Assembly: GCF_932526225.1 (NCBI RefSeq)
Contig: NC_064037.1
Location: 2,356,001-2,420,000, forward strand
Direction of reading: 5' to 3'
DNA: 64,000 bases
Source of the DNA: Nematostella vectensis
Taxonomy: Eukaryota; Cnidaria; Anthozoa; Actiniaria; Edwardsiidae
Within the stretch, counting starts at the first letter, position 1. The number at the start of each line of letters is the position of its first letter. Positions 17,298-31,400 of this stretch are shown here, one piece after another. The translations under genes were made by a program, and so were the position numbers. Below the pieces are notes generated by a model, which worked only from the letters and a program-made list of their open reading frames with translations, was not told the origin of the DNA and did no database searches.

Positions 17298-19489
17298 GTT
17301 GGATTCGTAAATTGTCACGTGATGAGCACATGGGGTAAAAGATAAATTCGTCACCAGGCCATCACAGCACAGGCAACCCAGGACCTCAATACTTTTTTAG
17401 TGTGAATAGCCTACCTGTAGGCTTTGATAGTTTTTTTCCCGGCATGAAAACCCCGAAAACACGGAGTTCGCATAACCCGGCCGCCATCTTGGATAACGCG
17501 CTCCGCAGGGGGAGGGGGAGGAATAATTTGCGGGGCAGGGGGCTGCAGACGCTGATTATGCTCTTAGCAAAGTGGGCATACTGCTAGAACGGCAGCGTTT
17601 GTTCGATGTTTCTCTCGAGAGGCAATCTCAGAAACGGTAAAAAATGATGCTTTTACCGAACCCTGTCGGCAACACAGCCATCACATCTTTAGCTTCTAAC
17701 AAGGCTTTGCCTTTCGAATGAAGAATAATTAAAGATTTTTGGATCGCATCCTCGGTAATCGCCACGTTAAATCAGCACTATAGGGCGAACGTGATAAAGC
17801 TATGGAGTTGATGAGTGATCCGTATACTGACGAAGTGACAGAGCTGAAAAACGCAAGACTAGTTCCAGTACCGCGCGATTAACCAGCCTTTTTGTTTTGA
17901 AATGACGGCTTTTTACCGGCGAACTGTCACATTTTGGCGAATGCTAAGAACACTAGGTCAAACCTAAGGCTTTATTTTCTTTATGATTCCCTCATTATCA
18001 CACAAATCTGTCATCTTTTGTACAGTATGGTTTTAATGCTGTACAGTAAGTCAAAACAGCGACCGAAGTCAGCCTTTCGTACCTTTACTCGAACGATTCA
18101 ACACTGAGATTTTGTTTGTTTTCGCCAGAACACGCGCATGCGCATACGTTATTCAGCACTGTCGGACGAAGTTTGAAATCTATGAACGAAAAAGGCGAGA
18201 CATCCTCTGTAGGCGCGCGGAGCTCAGTATCCAAGATGGCGGCCGGGTTATGCGACCTCCGTGTTTTCGGGGTTTTCGTGTCGGAAAAAAACTATCAAAG
18301 CCTACAAGTAGGCTATAGCATGAATAAAGTGCTCGCTGCTTGGTTCCCGCCCAAAACGTCAGAATGATGTCTTTTTTTTTTTTTTTTTTTGTTAAATGAA
18401 AAGTATTTTCAAGTCTACCGCCCGGCAACCCCGTCTCCTTGATAAAATTCGTGAGCTTCTAGATTTTCTAAACACAAATTTATTAAGCTATGTTAATAAA
18501 TATCACCAAGGATATTTTATTAGGTAGATTCCACAGGAAACAGCATCGGGCTTTATTGTCTTATTCTAATTAGCATTCAAAACGTATCTTTCAACAAAAC
18601 ACGATTAAAGCACGATATGCCGATAAGATATAAAACTGTAAAATATAGAAAGTAGGGGATCACTAGATGATATTGATATGTAATGCTCATAATAGTTAAC
18701 ATGAACCTGCATTTCAGGACAAAAAACCGTATATGATTTTCGTCATAAGCTACGCTCTTACATGCATATGTGTTTAAAATTGTTTTATTGTTTACAAAAA
18801 TATGTGTTTTACACACCAAGTCGATAAAATAGTTGTTTATTTTGTATTGACTGTCAGCTGTATACATGAACAAAAACAAATTCTTTGTAATGTTTTTTTC
18901 CTCGCACAACAACAGAATTTGTCAGTATGGCTTACTTATAAAAACCAGAAGCAAATAAAAAGCAAAGTTGGGCATTACATATTATTGGATTAATTTATTC
19001 GCGTAGGTGTGCTCTTTAAAGACATATATAAAGTACTCATAGCTTTAATTGCAGCATTAGGTTTAGGGATTTTTAAAAGTAATAAGGCCAACTTTACAAA
19101 ATAGCTTAAGATAACGGAAGAGGTACTTGTTACCAAGAGCCAATGACTGACTCCACAAGAAAAGCTGGATGAATAACGGATCACACGACATTGTGCGAGA
19201 TCGGTAGCGACAGTGTTTAACTCTTCCACACAGCCAACACATGAAAGATTTATTTGCCAAATTCATCACTAGTAAAGCTATTAAAATGCGGCTGAATAAA
19301 TGATACAAAATAATCAACAATAAACCCTGTCCAAGGGCGAGAAAATGAAATGACCACAGTACAAATACACACCCCGATTTCCGATTGTGCGGATATAAGC
19401 TCTTCCTTTCCGGGCGTATAAGTTAGGACGTCCTAAGGGCACGTGCACTCTCGGGCCGAGGCAAGAGGGATAGCAATACGTTTGTAAAC
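17298..19489. promoter_or_regulatory. Divergent intergenic region, KAT8 / Gla-TSP1 gene
   Basis: About 2.2 kb between two oppositely transcribed genes, so it must contain both promoters. About 900 bp is an inserted inverted-repeat element (17407-18315). A poly-T run sits at 18370-18390. The rest, 18400-19480, is AT-rich and holds no supported exon. No TATA box or initiator could be assigned with confidence. Confidence 0.5.
17407..18315. mobile_element. Inverted-repeat element, about 0.9 kb, about 100-bp termini
   Basis: Both ends begin TAGCCTAC.TGTAGGCTTTGATAG in inverted orientation. The arms extend about 100 bp, including cccggccgccatcttgga. There is no ORF of transposase length, so this is a non-autonomous DNA element or MITE. 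It lies just upstream of the KAT8 start and carries the CpG-rich DNA found there. No target-site duplication was identified. Confidence 0.78.
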
Positions 19490-22400
19490 ATGAGGTCGCT
19501 ACTACAGATAGCCTTCGCGATCTTATTTTTATCATTACTATGTAAAGGTGAGTGTCGCATTTAACCATTGACAGGGAAAGTTTCAAAACGAATTGAGTCG
19601 ATATGAAAACGATAAAAAAAAATATTTTCTTTTAGCCTCGCCTCTCATTTTGTCATTAAACTGCGTAGGTAAAAATTAGCAAGGGAAGGATATATATTTT
19701 TTCATTTACAAAGATAAAGGCCCTCCTTTAGGATAACAAATAATAAGATTGGTTTTATGTAAAATAAAAAAGAGAGAGTATAGCTTCGGTAATTACTAAA
19801 GTATACCTATTTGGACATTTATTCAAAGACAGTCCGCATTATCATCTTAAATTTTAGCATAAAATTCCTATGCGAATTCTCAAAAAATGTTTTTCATAAC
19901 AAGGTGTCCCTACTAAGCGGGTGCCTTGTAGCGGGGTTCTGACTATCGGGGGTAAAAGGTGAATCCAGTAACATGACGATTGGCAAAAACAAAGTAACAT
20001 GACGATTGGCAAAAACAAAGGCTAGCTCAAGTGGGTATGATGGCGCTCTGGTCTCTGACTTCTGTTTCTGCTGAATTAACAATGACGTGTTCCTTTGTGA
20101 AAAAGGGGGTAAATACAATCAGTGACAATTGAGCAAATATAAAATTCTTCTTGTTGATACAGGCGTGCTAAGGACATGATGTGTGCTAACTAGCACGACC
20201 CTTTAATGGCTTTTTAACTACATAAAGTGCTTGGGAATGTCCAATTTTGAGAATAAAAAACGATGCTGTAGTCAATGTACTTATAGCTGTATCAGTTCAA
20301 GCTCATGAGTGTTTCTAACAGGAAACCTCCTTCGTAGGCTAAACGCAATGTTTAAATGAAAAATTTACTGAGAATACTTCTAAGACGTGCGTCTTTTGTT
20401 CTAATGTTCCAAGGGGCATCTTATTTTTTATTCAGTCAAAATCCTGGGTCCGCTCATACGATTAGTTTTAACTATCAGAGTAGGATTTTAAAAGAAATGG
20501 AACAAAATATTCGATTTTCTATTAAACATTCGATAATATACGTCGTAATTAAATCCGGTATTCTTGACGAAAATGTTCTCGGTCATTGCTCTACCTGTTG
20601 TTTTCATTCGAGGAATCATTCAATCATATCAAGAGATCTTTATCATATTCAATCATATTTTTACTAGTAACGAAGATTGTGAAAATACGATATTCCTCAT
20701 TGCTTTAATATAGCCAATTATTTTTGTGCTAATTAAATGTTATTTCCTGCCCGATAATAATACTGTTCATCGCCGTTTCTGCATACCGTGGCAATCATTA
20801 TCAGATAATTGGTTTCCCTAGAAACCTTTGTAGAGGGTGCCCAACAAACTTCTCGTCCTCCCTTTTCTAAGACACCCCTTGTGTGCTTACTCCATGTTTC
20901 CAAAGCCTAATAGTATTTTTTATTCATTGGTGTGTAGGTCTTCTTTACTGCGCTTTTTAATATTCTGGGAACTTTCGTCCTCCCTTTTCTAAGACAACCC
21001 TTGTGTGCTTACAGCATGTTTCCAAAGCCTAATATTATTTTATTTTATTTTATTGTTATGTAGGTCTTCTTTACTGCGCTTTTTTTAATATTCGACCACA
21101 GCTAAATCGCTATTTGTTTACCAGCTCTCATCTGGTGTTATTCGGCTGGTGCCGCTGCCGATCCCGTACACCCCGTCAATTTTTGCACCAAAGGATTCCC
21201 AACGCAAAACATTTCTAAAAGAGTGAATTCGACAAGCAGGCTACCTCTCTGAATACCTTAGAACCTCATTTGGATTTTTATTGTATTACCATATTTCATT
21301 GTATTACATTGATTCTGCTTTGTCCAACAGCGGCGTGGTTTGGTGAAGATAACAACAACGACAAGATAGAGCTGACCGCTGACGAGGCGAAAGACTTTAA
21401 CAAGCCGTTATCGCGGGCTCGGCGTGGCCTGCATCACGAGTGTTATAACGAGGGCTGCACGTGGGAGGAAGTCGAGGAGGTCCTGGGTAACGGGCAACAG
21501 GCCGTAAGTTCATTGGCTTTGAGCGTGTGACGTCACAATCATGTCTTCTCAAGGCTTCAAATTATAATTTCGTCCATATAACTTTTAAAGAAAGGCAGAC
21601 TGTTAAAGAATAAATAAAAGAAAAAAACAACGTTTAGGCTAATTAAGCAGGGAGCCTAATATGAAAGAAATATGAACAGAAGTATGTTGTCACCTCGACG
21701 CCAAAACCATCATGAAAATCTCTTTCGTAGGGGTGGTTCCTTTCTAGAATTACACACTCTCGGTAACTGTTTCATAAGCTTGATCTCGTATACGTTTTTT
21801 TTTCAGCGCGAATACTGGTATACCTACAGGTGCAACAAGTTCCGGCAAAACTGCAAAGGTAGCACAACAGTAAAATTTAATATCACAGTAGGCAGCGACT
21901 AACTGTAAACTGTAACTGACTACAGCGTGTCTGTGTTCTAGTCGTTATAACAGTGAGTGGCTTAGCTGATACGTTGGCATAAGAGAACACAACACAGAAA
22001 GCCCCATTCTCACACGTGACTGATTTGTATTGCAGTTATGTGTGCTTACAGAAAAGACTGCAGCTTTGGAGACTGGGGTCACTGGGCACCAGCAATAAAA
22101 ACCAACCAGCCTGGCTGTTACAGCCAGAAGCGTTTTCAGCCATACCGCCACATGACTCAGGTTACCTATCGCCGCGAGGGATGTCAAGGGCTACAGACCT
22201 CATGCCCCTCAAACCCAATGGAGCAAAGACTCATGTGTAAGCATTTGTATCACCCTTTAGTGTATTCGGGCTATCAGAAAAGTGGAATTGCTGGACTCGG
22301 GAATTTGGATGGTGGGGGCCCTTGAATGCCCCGTTCGGGCCCTCTCGCAGATGCTCATCACAGTAAGGATCTGCTCGAAACTTAATTTATTCTACAATAA

Positions 22401-25400
22401 AAACGTATCAATCTTATTTCTAAGTATCTAGTTATATAAGGAAAGCTCTATTTTTCATTAAGATATTGTGAGTTCGGTTTTTTCAAATGATGAAAACCGT
22501 ATTGTCACGCTAGTCTGCTCAAAGGACATCACGAGAAGAGAGACAGAAAGTGGGCAATACGGAGAATGGAAGGGGTAGAGTTGAATGAGAACCTGAGCTT
22601 AATAACGAACTGTATTCGAGTTGTATGACGAACCTTTACTCGATTCGTTACTCACTTCTTTTGTTTGTCTTCCTAGGCGTATGCAAACAGGCCGACTGCA
22701 AAGCAGGTGATTGGTCGGCTTGGAGTGGAAGCCCTCAACAAGGCGAATGTGTCACGCAATCTCGTGAAAAGCCTTTCATGGCCACATACTCGTATCCCCA
22801 GGTGGTCGGCTCGTGTGTGGGAATCGTTGAGAGATGTAACGCACCGACTGTGGACCTTCGACGCATGTGTAAGTATAAGTATATTGGCTTTCATTGCGCG
22901 TCAGTTTATTAGAAGCATTTAGTTTCTCCAGAATTCTGTAGATGCTCCGAGAGAAGTACAAGATTTCAGATGAGTTTCCAATCTGATAGATTAAACCCAG
23001 GGCCGTAGCGGGTCTCGTCAAATATCACAGCCAGGTCCCTTTGTAATTTCCTTACAGGCCCGCAGGGGGGTTCGGGGGGTTCGGACGACCCCCCCCCCCT
23101 TACCCGGCTTGAAGGTCCTCTCAGAGCGAACAAAAAATATACAACGTTTGGCTGGATTACCGTGCACATCAATATGTCTTTAAAATTAATATAAAAATCT
23201 TTTTTTCAATTAATTATCTTTATTATTATCGCTATATGTTAAAAAGCACCCTATTAATAGGGAGCTTTAAAATACATTTTAAATACAAGATTGAATTTTA
23301 TTTGAAATTGAAATTTATTTGAAGTATTGATTGCCTAATGTAATAAGGCGAGGGGAGGGGTATACCGAAAATTTGGTCCGCTGAAAAACGAACCACCCCG
23401 CCCAAAATTCTGGCTACTGGCCTGCCTTATAATTCTAGAAAAAAAATCCAGTCTCTCTCCTGAACGCTACGGCTCTAAAGTCAGAATTCATCATGCAACT
23501 AAATCATCGAGCTGAAATCTCTAAACTCTAGCTTCATAATTCCGATACTTGTTCACATATACAGTTATACAGCACTGACTTCTACTGGATCCATAATTAA
23601 AATGGAATGATCAGCAATTATCATTCTCGCTTGACAGGTAGTTGTAAGCGCGTCACCTGTACTCTTGACGACTGGAGCGGATGGCAAGGCACACCCAACG
23701 ACAACCAGTGCGCCACGCAGAGGAGGACTAGGACCTACTCAGCCAAGGTTTCCTACGAGGTCCGATCAGACTGCAGCGGTATACCATCGTCGTGTCCGGC
23801 GGAGAAGGCCGAAACGAGGGAACTATGTAAGCAAAGATATCAAATATCGAAACAAGGAAACTATGTAAGCAAAGATATCTCCTAAATATCGTTACAATGA
23901 AACTATATAAGCAGAGACATCAAATATCGAAACGAGAAAACTTGCGAGGAAATATATCTTTATAGCATTTTAAGTGGATTTTAAGTGGACCCTTCTAAGA
24001 CGCCATATAACTTATTTGCAGCCTGTGATGTTCTCAAACGGAAGGGTCTTGGTTTATTTTTTAAAATGGCATGGCGGCCTGCAAAGCGCAAAAAAAGTCT
24101 TCAAATATGATATATGTCCTAATAAGGGGTGGACCGGCTTGAAAAACGATGGACGCTTTTCAAAACAAGATTGATTGATTTGACCCGTTTTTTGCCCGCT
24201 CACCAGGCAGTTGCAGGTACGCGAAGTGCAGTCTGGGGGAATGGTCCGGGTGGGAGCCCAAGAGCCTTGACCAGGGCTCGTGTGGACAAAGTCAAACCAG
24301 GAGAAAGAGATACGCGCTCTCATGGGCCTACCAGAACCACGTGGGCTTATGCCTCACCCTGCCACAGAAATGCCCTGATGACGTCACGGAGTCAAGGCAA
24401 CAGTGTATGTAGTTCCCGTCATGCCAAGCGATCATGTTGAATTGCGGCGTCATTCTGTTTATCTTGAGAGATGCATGGTTCGTTTTTGAGCCATTGATTT
24501 CTACCCGATTGATGTAACGTCAATTACTTCCTTGTGATGTCAATGATTTCCTACCATGTGACGTCAATAATATCCTACTGGGAAAGATGTGACGTCATTG
24601 GTTTTGTTCCCCCAAAAAGTGACGTCATTGGTTTCGTAGGCACGTGCACGCACCTCTATAAGTTGCGAAGGCCTCTTTCACTGAATTGCTTATATGGCTG
24701 TATGAATGTAGGCATGCGTGTGTAGCCCTATAGTTATGAGGTCCTCACTCACTAGATGTTGCATGCAGGCATGTGTGCGTACCGCGATAGCTGCGATATG
24801 AACGACTGGACGTCCTGGAGTGAGGATGTGACGAGCGAAGGGTGTAAGGTGCAGGTCCGCATACGGACATATGTGAGCCCGCTCAAACACATGCAAAAAG
24901 CTCAGTGCGAAGGACTCAACCAGTGCATTAATGAACCGCAAGAGACGAGGACTTACTGTGAGTGACACTACCCCTTTAAATATTACAATACAAATATCAT
25001 CACAGCAGTCATGGTCACCATGGTCATCACCTCAATTAGTATCATACACATCCACAGCTACATTATTGATCATGACAACTATGATCATGACAACTATCGT
25101 CTTTAAAAGTGATGATGATGATAATGATGATAATAATATAATAATTTTGATAATGATGACGATTGCAATAAACGATGATGGTGATGATAATACCAATAAT
25201 AATGGTGATGACAAAAATAATCATTGTGAGGATGAAGATGATGACAATGAGAGGATGGATGATTAAAATCATCCATCCTCACCATTATTATCATTTTATC
25301 AAGAGGGAGAAAATCGTGTCCATGTTATGATAACAGGCAAATGCAAGACTGTACAGTGCAAGTTGGGGGAGTGGTCCGAATGGTCTGGGGCCGACATCAC

Positions 25401-28400
25401 GTCGGGTTCTTGCAATGAGCAGACGCGCACAAAGGCTTACACTTCAACAGAGGCGTTCACTGATAAACTGGATACGTGTAACGACGTACCAACGGCTTGC
25501 CCTGCGGACAAGAAGGAGTCACGGCGGATGTGTGAGTACGGGAACATGAAGGGGTCGCAGGCGAAAAACTAGCGAGTTTAAGTGCAAAAATAAGTTGAAA
25601 CGTAGTACAGCATAATCCTTCTTGCCTTGACATCCATTTTGGTATAAACATAACTTGCATTCATTTTATTTTCAGGCAAATGCAACTTAGTCACGTGTCA
25701 AGTAGGCGAGTGGGGCACATGGCAGGGAGATATCTCCGCTGACTCGTGTGGTACACAAACGCGCTCTAAGGCTGTCTCCAGCACGCATGCGCACAAATAC
25801 CAGGAGAACACGTGTGAGGGCTTGGCCACCACGTGCCCAGACACGCCCACCGAGAGCCGAAAGATGTGTAAGTTGCGCTTACTTGATAACTTAATACATG
25901 TGACACGATCCGTTAGTTAATTTAGGTAAATCCACCAGAATCTCGAGTCAGCAACTGACTCGATAGCTGACTAGCTTGAATTAGTCACTAACTCGATAAC
26001 TGGATAACTCGTATTACTAAGTGACCCTATAATTAGACTACTCGAATCATCAACTTATTTACATGGAACTCTAATTTCTCACTATAAAAGATATTGATAA
26101 AACCGGTTTGTCAGGTGCTAAGTTCTTTGACGAAGTCTACGAAGCTTACAAGAAGCCAAAGTCCAAACCAAAACCACGTGTCTAATATGGCCTCTCCTGG
26201 GGCAAATGCTCTCTGACACAGGGTTCCCATTACACAGGTAACTGCTCGTACCGCGAGGACTGTTCATTGCTGGAGTGGCAGGGGTGGCAAGGGGATATTC
26301 CAGAGAGCGGATGCGCCCGGCAGATCAGGCACCGGGAGTACAACAACTCCATCATCTACGTGCAGAGGGATACATGTGACGGGCTGACAAGCTGTCCCGT
26401 CATCAAGGACGAGACAAGGACCAAGTGTGAGTAGATAACAACAACAGCAACATTAACAAACACACCCAATAACGACAACAATAATAGCAACAGCAATAAT
26501 AGCAATAGTAACCACACTCAACAACAACCGAACTCAACAACAAGAACAGTCACACTCAACAACAAAAACAAAAACAACCACAACAGTCAACAACAACAAA
26601 CACACTCAACAACAACAAAAACACTCAACAAATAACAAAAACACTCATCAACATCAACAACAACAACCCCACTCAACAACAAAAACAACAACAACAGTCA
26701 ACAACAACAAACACACTCAACAACAACAAAAACACTCAACAAATAACAAAAACACTCATCAACATCAACAACAACAACCCCACTCAACAACAACAACCAT
26801 ACTCATCAATGCAAACAACAATATTATTTAGATAAGATTATTATATATATATTATAGTTTATTATTATAGATTATTTAACAAGACTTAGAACAAACCAAA
26901 CCACATAAGCAGAAAAACAAAAATAACGGTGATAATGGTAGTAGTACCCAAACTGGCAACAAAAATAACAAAGTGATAGCGATAGACATCAACAGAAGCG
27001 TCACCTGCATTCACAAAATAAGCAGCCATTATACCATCAGCAAAACAGATGGCCTCAAAAAGAAGAACATGATTGTCAATGAACGAAAATATCAGTAAAA
27101 TAAGACTTAACAACCAAATTCAACTCAATAGTGAGTCTCTAAAAGCAATTAACAACCAAACGTTATGCTGAATGTTCCAACAGGTAACTATGACAAGATC
27201 ATCTGTTCCAATAGGTAACTATAACAAGATCATCTGTTCCAATAGGTAACTATAACAAGATCATCTGTTCCAATAGGTAACTGTAACAAGATCATCTGTT
27301 CCAACAGGAACAAGATCATCTGTTCCAATAGGTAACTGTAACAAGATCATCTGTTCCAATAGGTAACTGTAACAAGATCATCTGTTCCAATAGGTAACTG
27401 TAACAAGATCATCTGTTCCAATAGGTAACTGTAACAAGATCATCTGTTCCAATAGGTAACTGTAACAAGATCATCTGTTCCAATAGCTAACTATAACAAG
27501 ATCATCTGTTCCAATAGGTAACTGTAACAAGATCATCTGTTCCAACAGGTAACTGTAACAAGATCATCTGTTCCAATAGGTAACTATAACAAGATCATCT
27601 GTTCCAATAGGTAACTATAACAAGATCATCTGTTCCAATAGGTAACTGTAACAAGATCATCTGTGAGTGGAGCAACTGGTTCCGCGAGAGTTTTGACCAA
27701 GAGACGAATTGTTGGACCGAGATGCGAGTCAAGAACGCATCATCAGGCTTTGAGAAAGTCGTCCAAATGGACAACTGTAACGCAATACCGTCCATGTGTG
27801 ACATGGGCCTAGTGGAGAGACAGAAGGACTGTAAGTACAAACGATCGTATACACATTTATTATAAAAAGAGAAATAGAGGAACTGTAAGGACAAATGCTC
27901 GTATAAACATTTTTACGACAAACTACTACGACAAATGTAAAGCCCCGTGCAAACTGCGCCAGCACCTGCCAGCATTTGCATTGCATTGACTATAGGACAT
28001 AGGAAATGTCAAAAGGACTAGAATCTTCCACATTCAAGCACATCGAAACTGGAGACTGGTAAATTTTGAAAACATCTAATAATATATGAAGATATGAAAA
28101 AAGTTATGTGCCGAAATGTCCCGGATGTACGCTCACGTCTAACAAACAGCTTTCCCGCCAGTTTGTCGCTGCGCTCACTCGTAAAATATTGTTTCCACCA
28201 CTCAAAAATAAACTTATGTCTTCGCGCAACCGTGTAATATCCTATTCATATTATATTAACATATTTATATATTATCTGCTACAGGCCAGTCTGGCGGAGG
28301 CGGTCACACAATCATTACTAGCCCCACCCCACTCCCAACAGTGGCAACTGTCGCCCCTACCACAGCATGTGAGTATCATTAGAAATGTATATCAGGTTTT

Positions 28401-31400
28401 TAATCTATCCCAACCTCACACTGAGGATTTCGCATATTTCCTCTTCCCGAACAACAATTTCTACTAACGGGAAGCAACTCAACAATGTTTGTGGACTTCT
28501 AATCCGCATTTTCGTATTTCGTAGTCGTTCCCGCCACGTTTGTACAAGTCGGCTGCTTCAACGATGATCAAGGTAGCAGTAAACGGAAAGGAGTTCGACC
28601 GCTTCCGCATCTCTTCAAGAATCTCCGTGATCAGATTACCGACTGGTTCAACTTTGATCACATCCTCCAGGGGTGTGCAAATGAGGCACGAAACCTCAGG
28701 TAGGCGTATACACTCAACACCCAGTCCCTTCTACAGGCAAGAAACCTCAGGGTAGGCGTACACACTCAACACTCAGTTCCTTCTACAGACAAGAAACCTC
28801 AGGGTAGGCGTATACACTCAACACCCAGTCCCTTCTACAGGCAAGAAACCTCAGGGTAGGCGTATACACATAACACTCAGTTCCTTCTACAGGTAAGAAA
28901 CCTCAGGGTAGGCGTATACACATAACACTCAGTTCCTTCTACAGGCAAGAAACCTCAGGGTAGGCGTATACACTCAACACTCAGTTCCTTCTACAGGCAA
29001 GAAACCTCAGGGTAGGCGTATACACATAACACTCAGTTCCTTCTACAGGCAAGAAACCTCAGGGTAGGCGTATACACATAACACTCAGTTCCTTCTACAG
29101 GCAAGAAACCTCAGGTAGGCGTAAACACTCAACACCCAGTCCCTTCTACAGGCCAGAAACGTCAGGGTAGGCGTACACACTCAACACTCAGTTCCTTCTA
29201 CAGGCAAGAAACCTCAGGTAGGCGTATACACTCAACACTCAGTTCCTTCTACAGGCCAGAAACGTCAGGGTAGGCGTATACACATAACACTCAGTTCCTT
29301 CTACAGACAAGAAACCTCAGGGTAGGCGTATACACATAACACTCAGTTCCTTCTACAGGCAAGAAACCTCAGGGTAGGCGTATACACTCAACACTCAGTT
29401 CCTTCTACAGGCAAGAAACCTCAGGTAGGCGTATACACTCAACACTCAGTTCCTTCTACAGGCCAGAAACGTCAGGGTAGGCGTATACACATAACACTCA
29501 GTTCCTTCTACAGACAAGAAACCTCAGGGTAGGCGTATACACATAACACTCAGTTCCTTCTACAGGCAAGAAACCTCAGGGTAGGCGTATACACTCAACA
29601 CTCAGTTCCTTCTACAGGCAAGAAACCTCAGGTAGGCGTAAACATTCAACACCCAGTCCCTTCTACAGACAAGAAACCTCAGGGTAGGCGTATACACTCA
29701 ACACCCAGTCCCTTCTACAGGCAAGAAACCTCAGGGTAGGCGTATACACATAACACTCAGTTCCTTCTACAGGTAAGAAACCTCAGGGTAGGCGTATACA
29801 CATAACACTCAGTTCCTTCTACAGGTAAGAAACCTCAGGGTAGGCGTAAACACTCAACACCCAGTCCCTTCTACAGGCAAGAAACCTCAGGAAGGCGTAT
29901 ACACATAACACTCAGTTCCTTCTACAGACAAGAAACCTCAGGGTAGGCGTATACACTCAACACTTAGTTCCTTCTACAGGCAAGAAACCTCAGGTCGGCG
30001 TAAACACTCAACACTCAGTTCCTTCTACAGGCAAAAAACCTCAGGTAGGCGTATACACATAACACTTAGTTCCTTCTACAGACAAAAAACCTCAGGTAGG
30101 CGTAAACACTCAACACTCAGTTCCTTCTACAGACAAGAAACCTCAGGTAGGCGTATACACTCAACAATCAGTTCCTTCTACAGACAAGAAACCTCAGGTA
30201 GGCGTATACACATAACACTCAGTTCCTTCTACAGACAAAAAACCTCAGGTAGGCGTAAACACTCAACAATCAGTTCCTTCTACAGGCAAGAAACCTCAGG
30301 TAGGCGTAAACACTCAACACCCAGTCCCTTCTACAGACAAGAAACCTCAGGGTAGGCGTATACACTCAACACCCAGTCCCTTCTACAGGCAAGAAACCTC
30401 AGGGTAGGCGTATACACATAACACTAAGTTCCTTCTACAGGCCAGAAACGTCAGGGTAGGCGTACACACTCAACACTCAGTTCCTTCTACAGGCAAGAAA
30501 CCTCAGGTAGGCGTATACACTCAACACTCAGTTCCTTCTACAGGCCAGAAACGTCAGGGTAGGCGTATACACATAACACTCAGTTCCTTCTACAGACAAG
30601 AAACCTCAGGGTAGGCGTATACACATAACACTCAGTTCCTTCTACAGGCAAGAAACCTCAGGGTAGGCGTATACACTCAACACTCAGTTCCTTCTACAGG
30701 CAAGAAACCTCAGGTAGGCGTATACACTCAACACTCAGTTCCTTCTACAGGCCAGAAACGTCAGGGTAGGCGTATACACATAACACTCAGTTCCTTCTAC
30801 AGACAAGAAACCTCAGGGTAGGCGTATACACATAACACTCAGTTCCTTCTACAGGCAAGAAACCTCAGGGTAGGCGTATACACTCAACACTCAGTTCCTT
30901 CTACAGGCAAGAAACCTCAGGTAGGCGTAAACACTCAACACCCAGTCCCTTCTACAGACAAGAAACCTCAGGGTAGGCGTATACACTCAACACCCAGTCC
31001 CTTCTACAGGCAAGAAACCTCAGGGTAGGCGTATACACATAACACTCAGTTCCTTCTACAGGTAAGCAACCTCAGGGTAGGCGTATACACATAACACTCA
31101 GTTCCTTCTACAGGTAAGAAACCTCAGGGTAGGCGTAAACACTCAACACCCAGTCCCTTCTACAGGCAAGAAACCTCAGGAAGGCGTATACACATAACAC
31201 TCAGTTCCTTCTACAGACAAGAAACCTCAGGGTAGGCGTATACACTCAACACTTAGTTCCTTCTACAGGCAAGAAACCTCAGGTCGGCGTAAACACTCAA
31301 CACTCAGTTCCTTCTACAGGCAAAAAACCTCAGGTAGGCGTATACACATAACACTTAGTTCCTTCTACAGACAAAAAACCTCAGGTAGGCGTAAACACTC

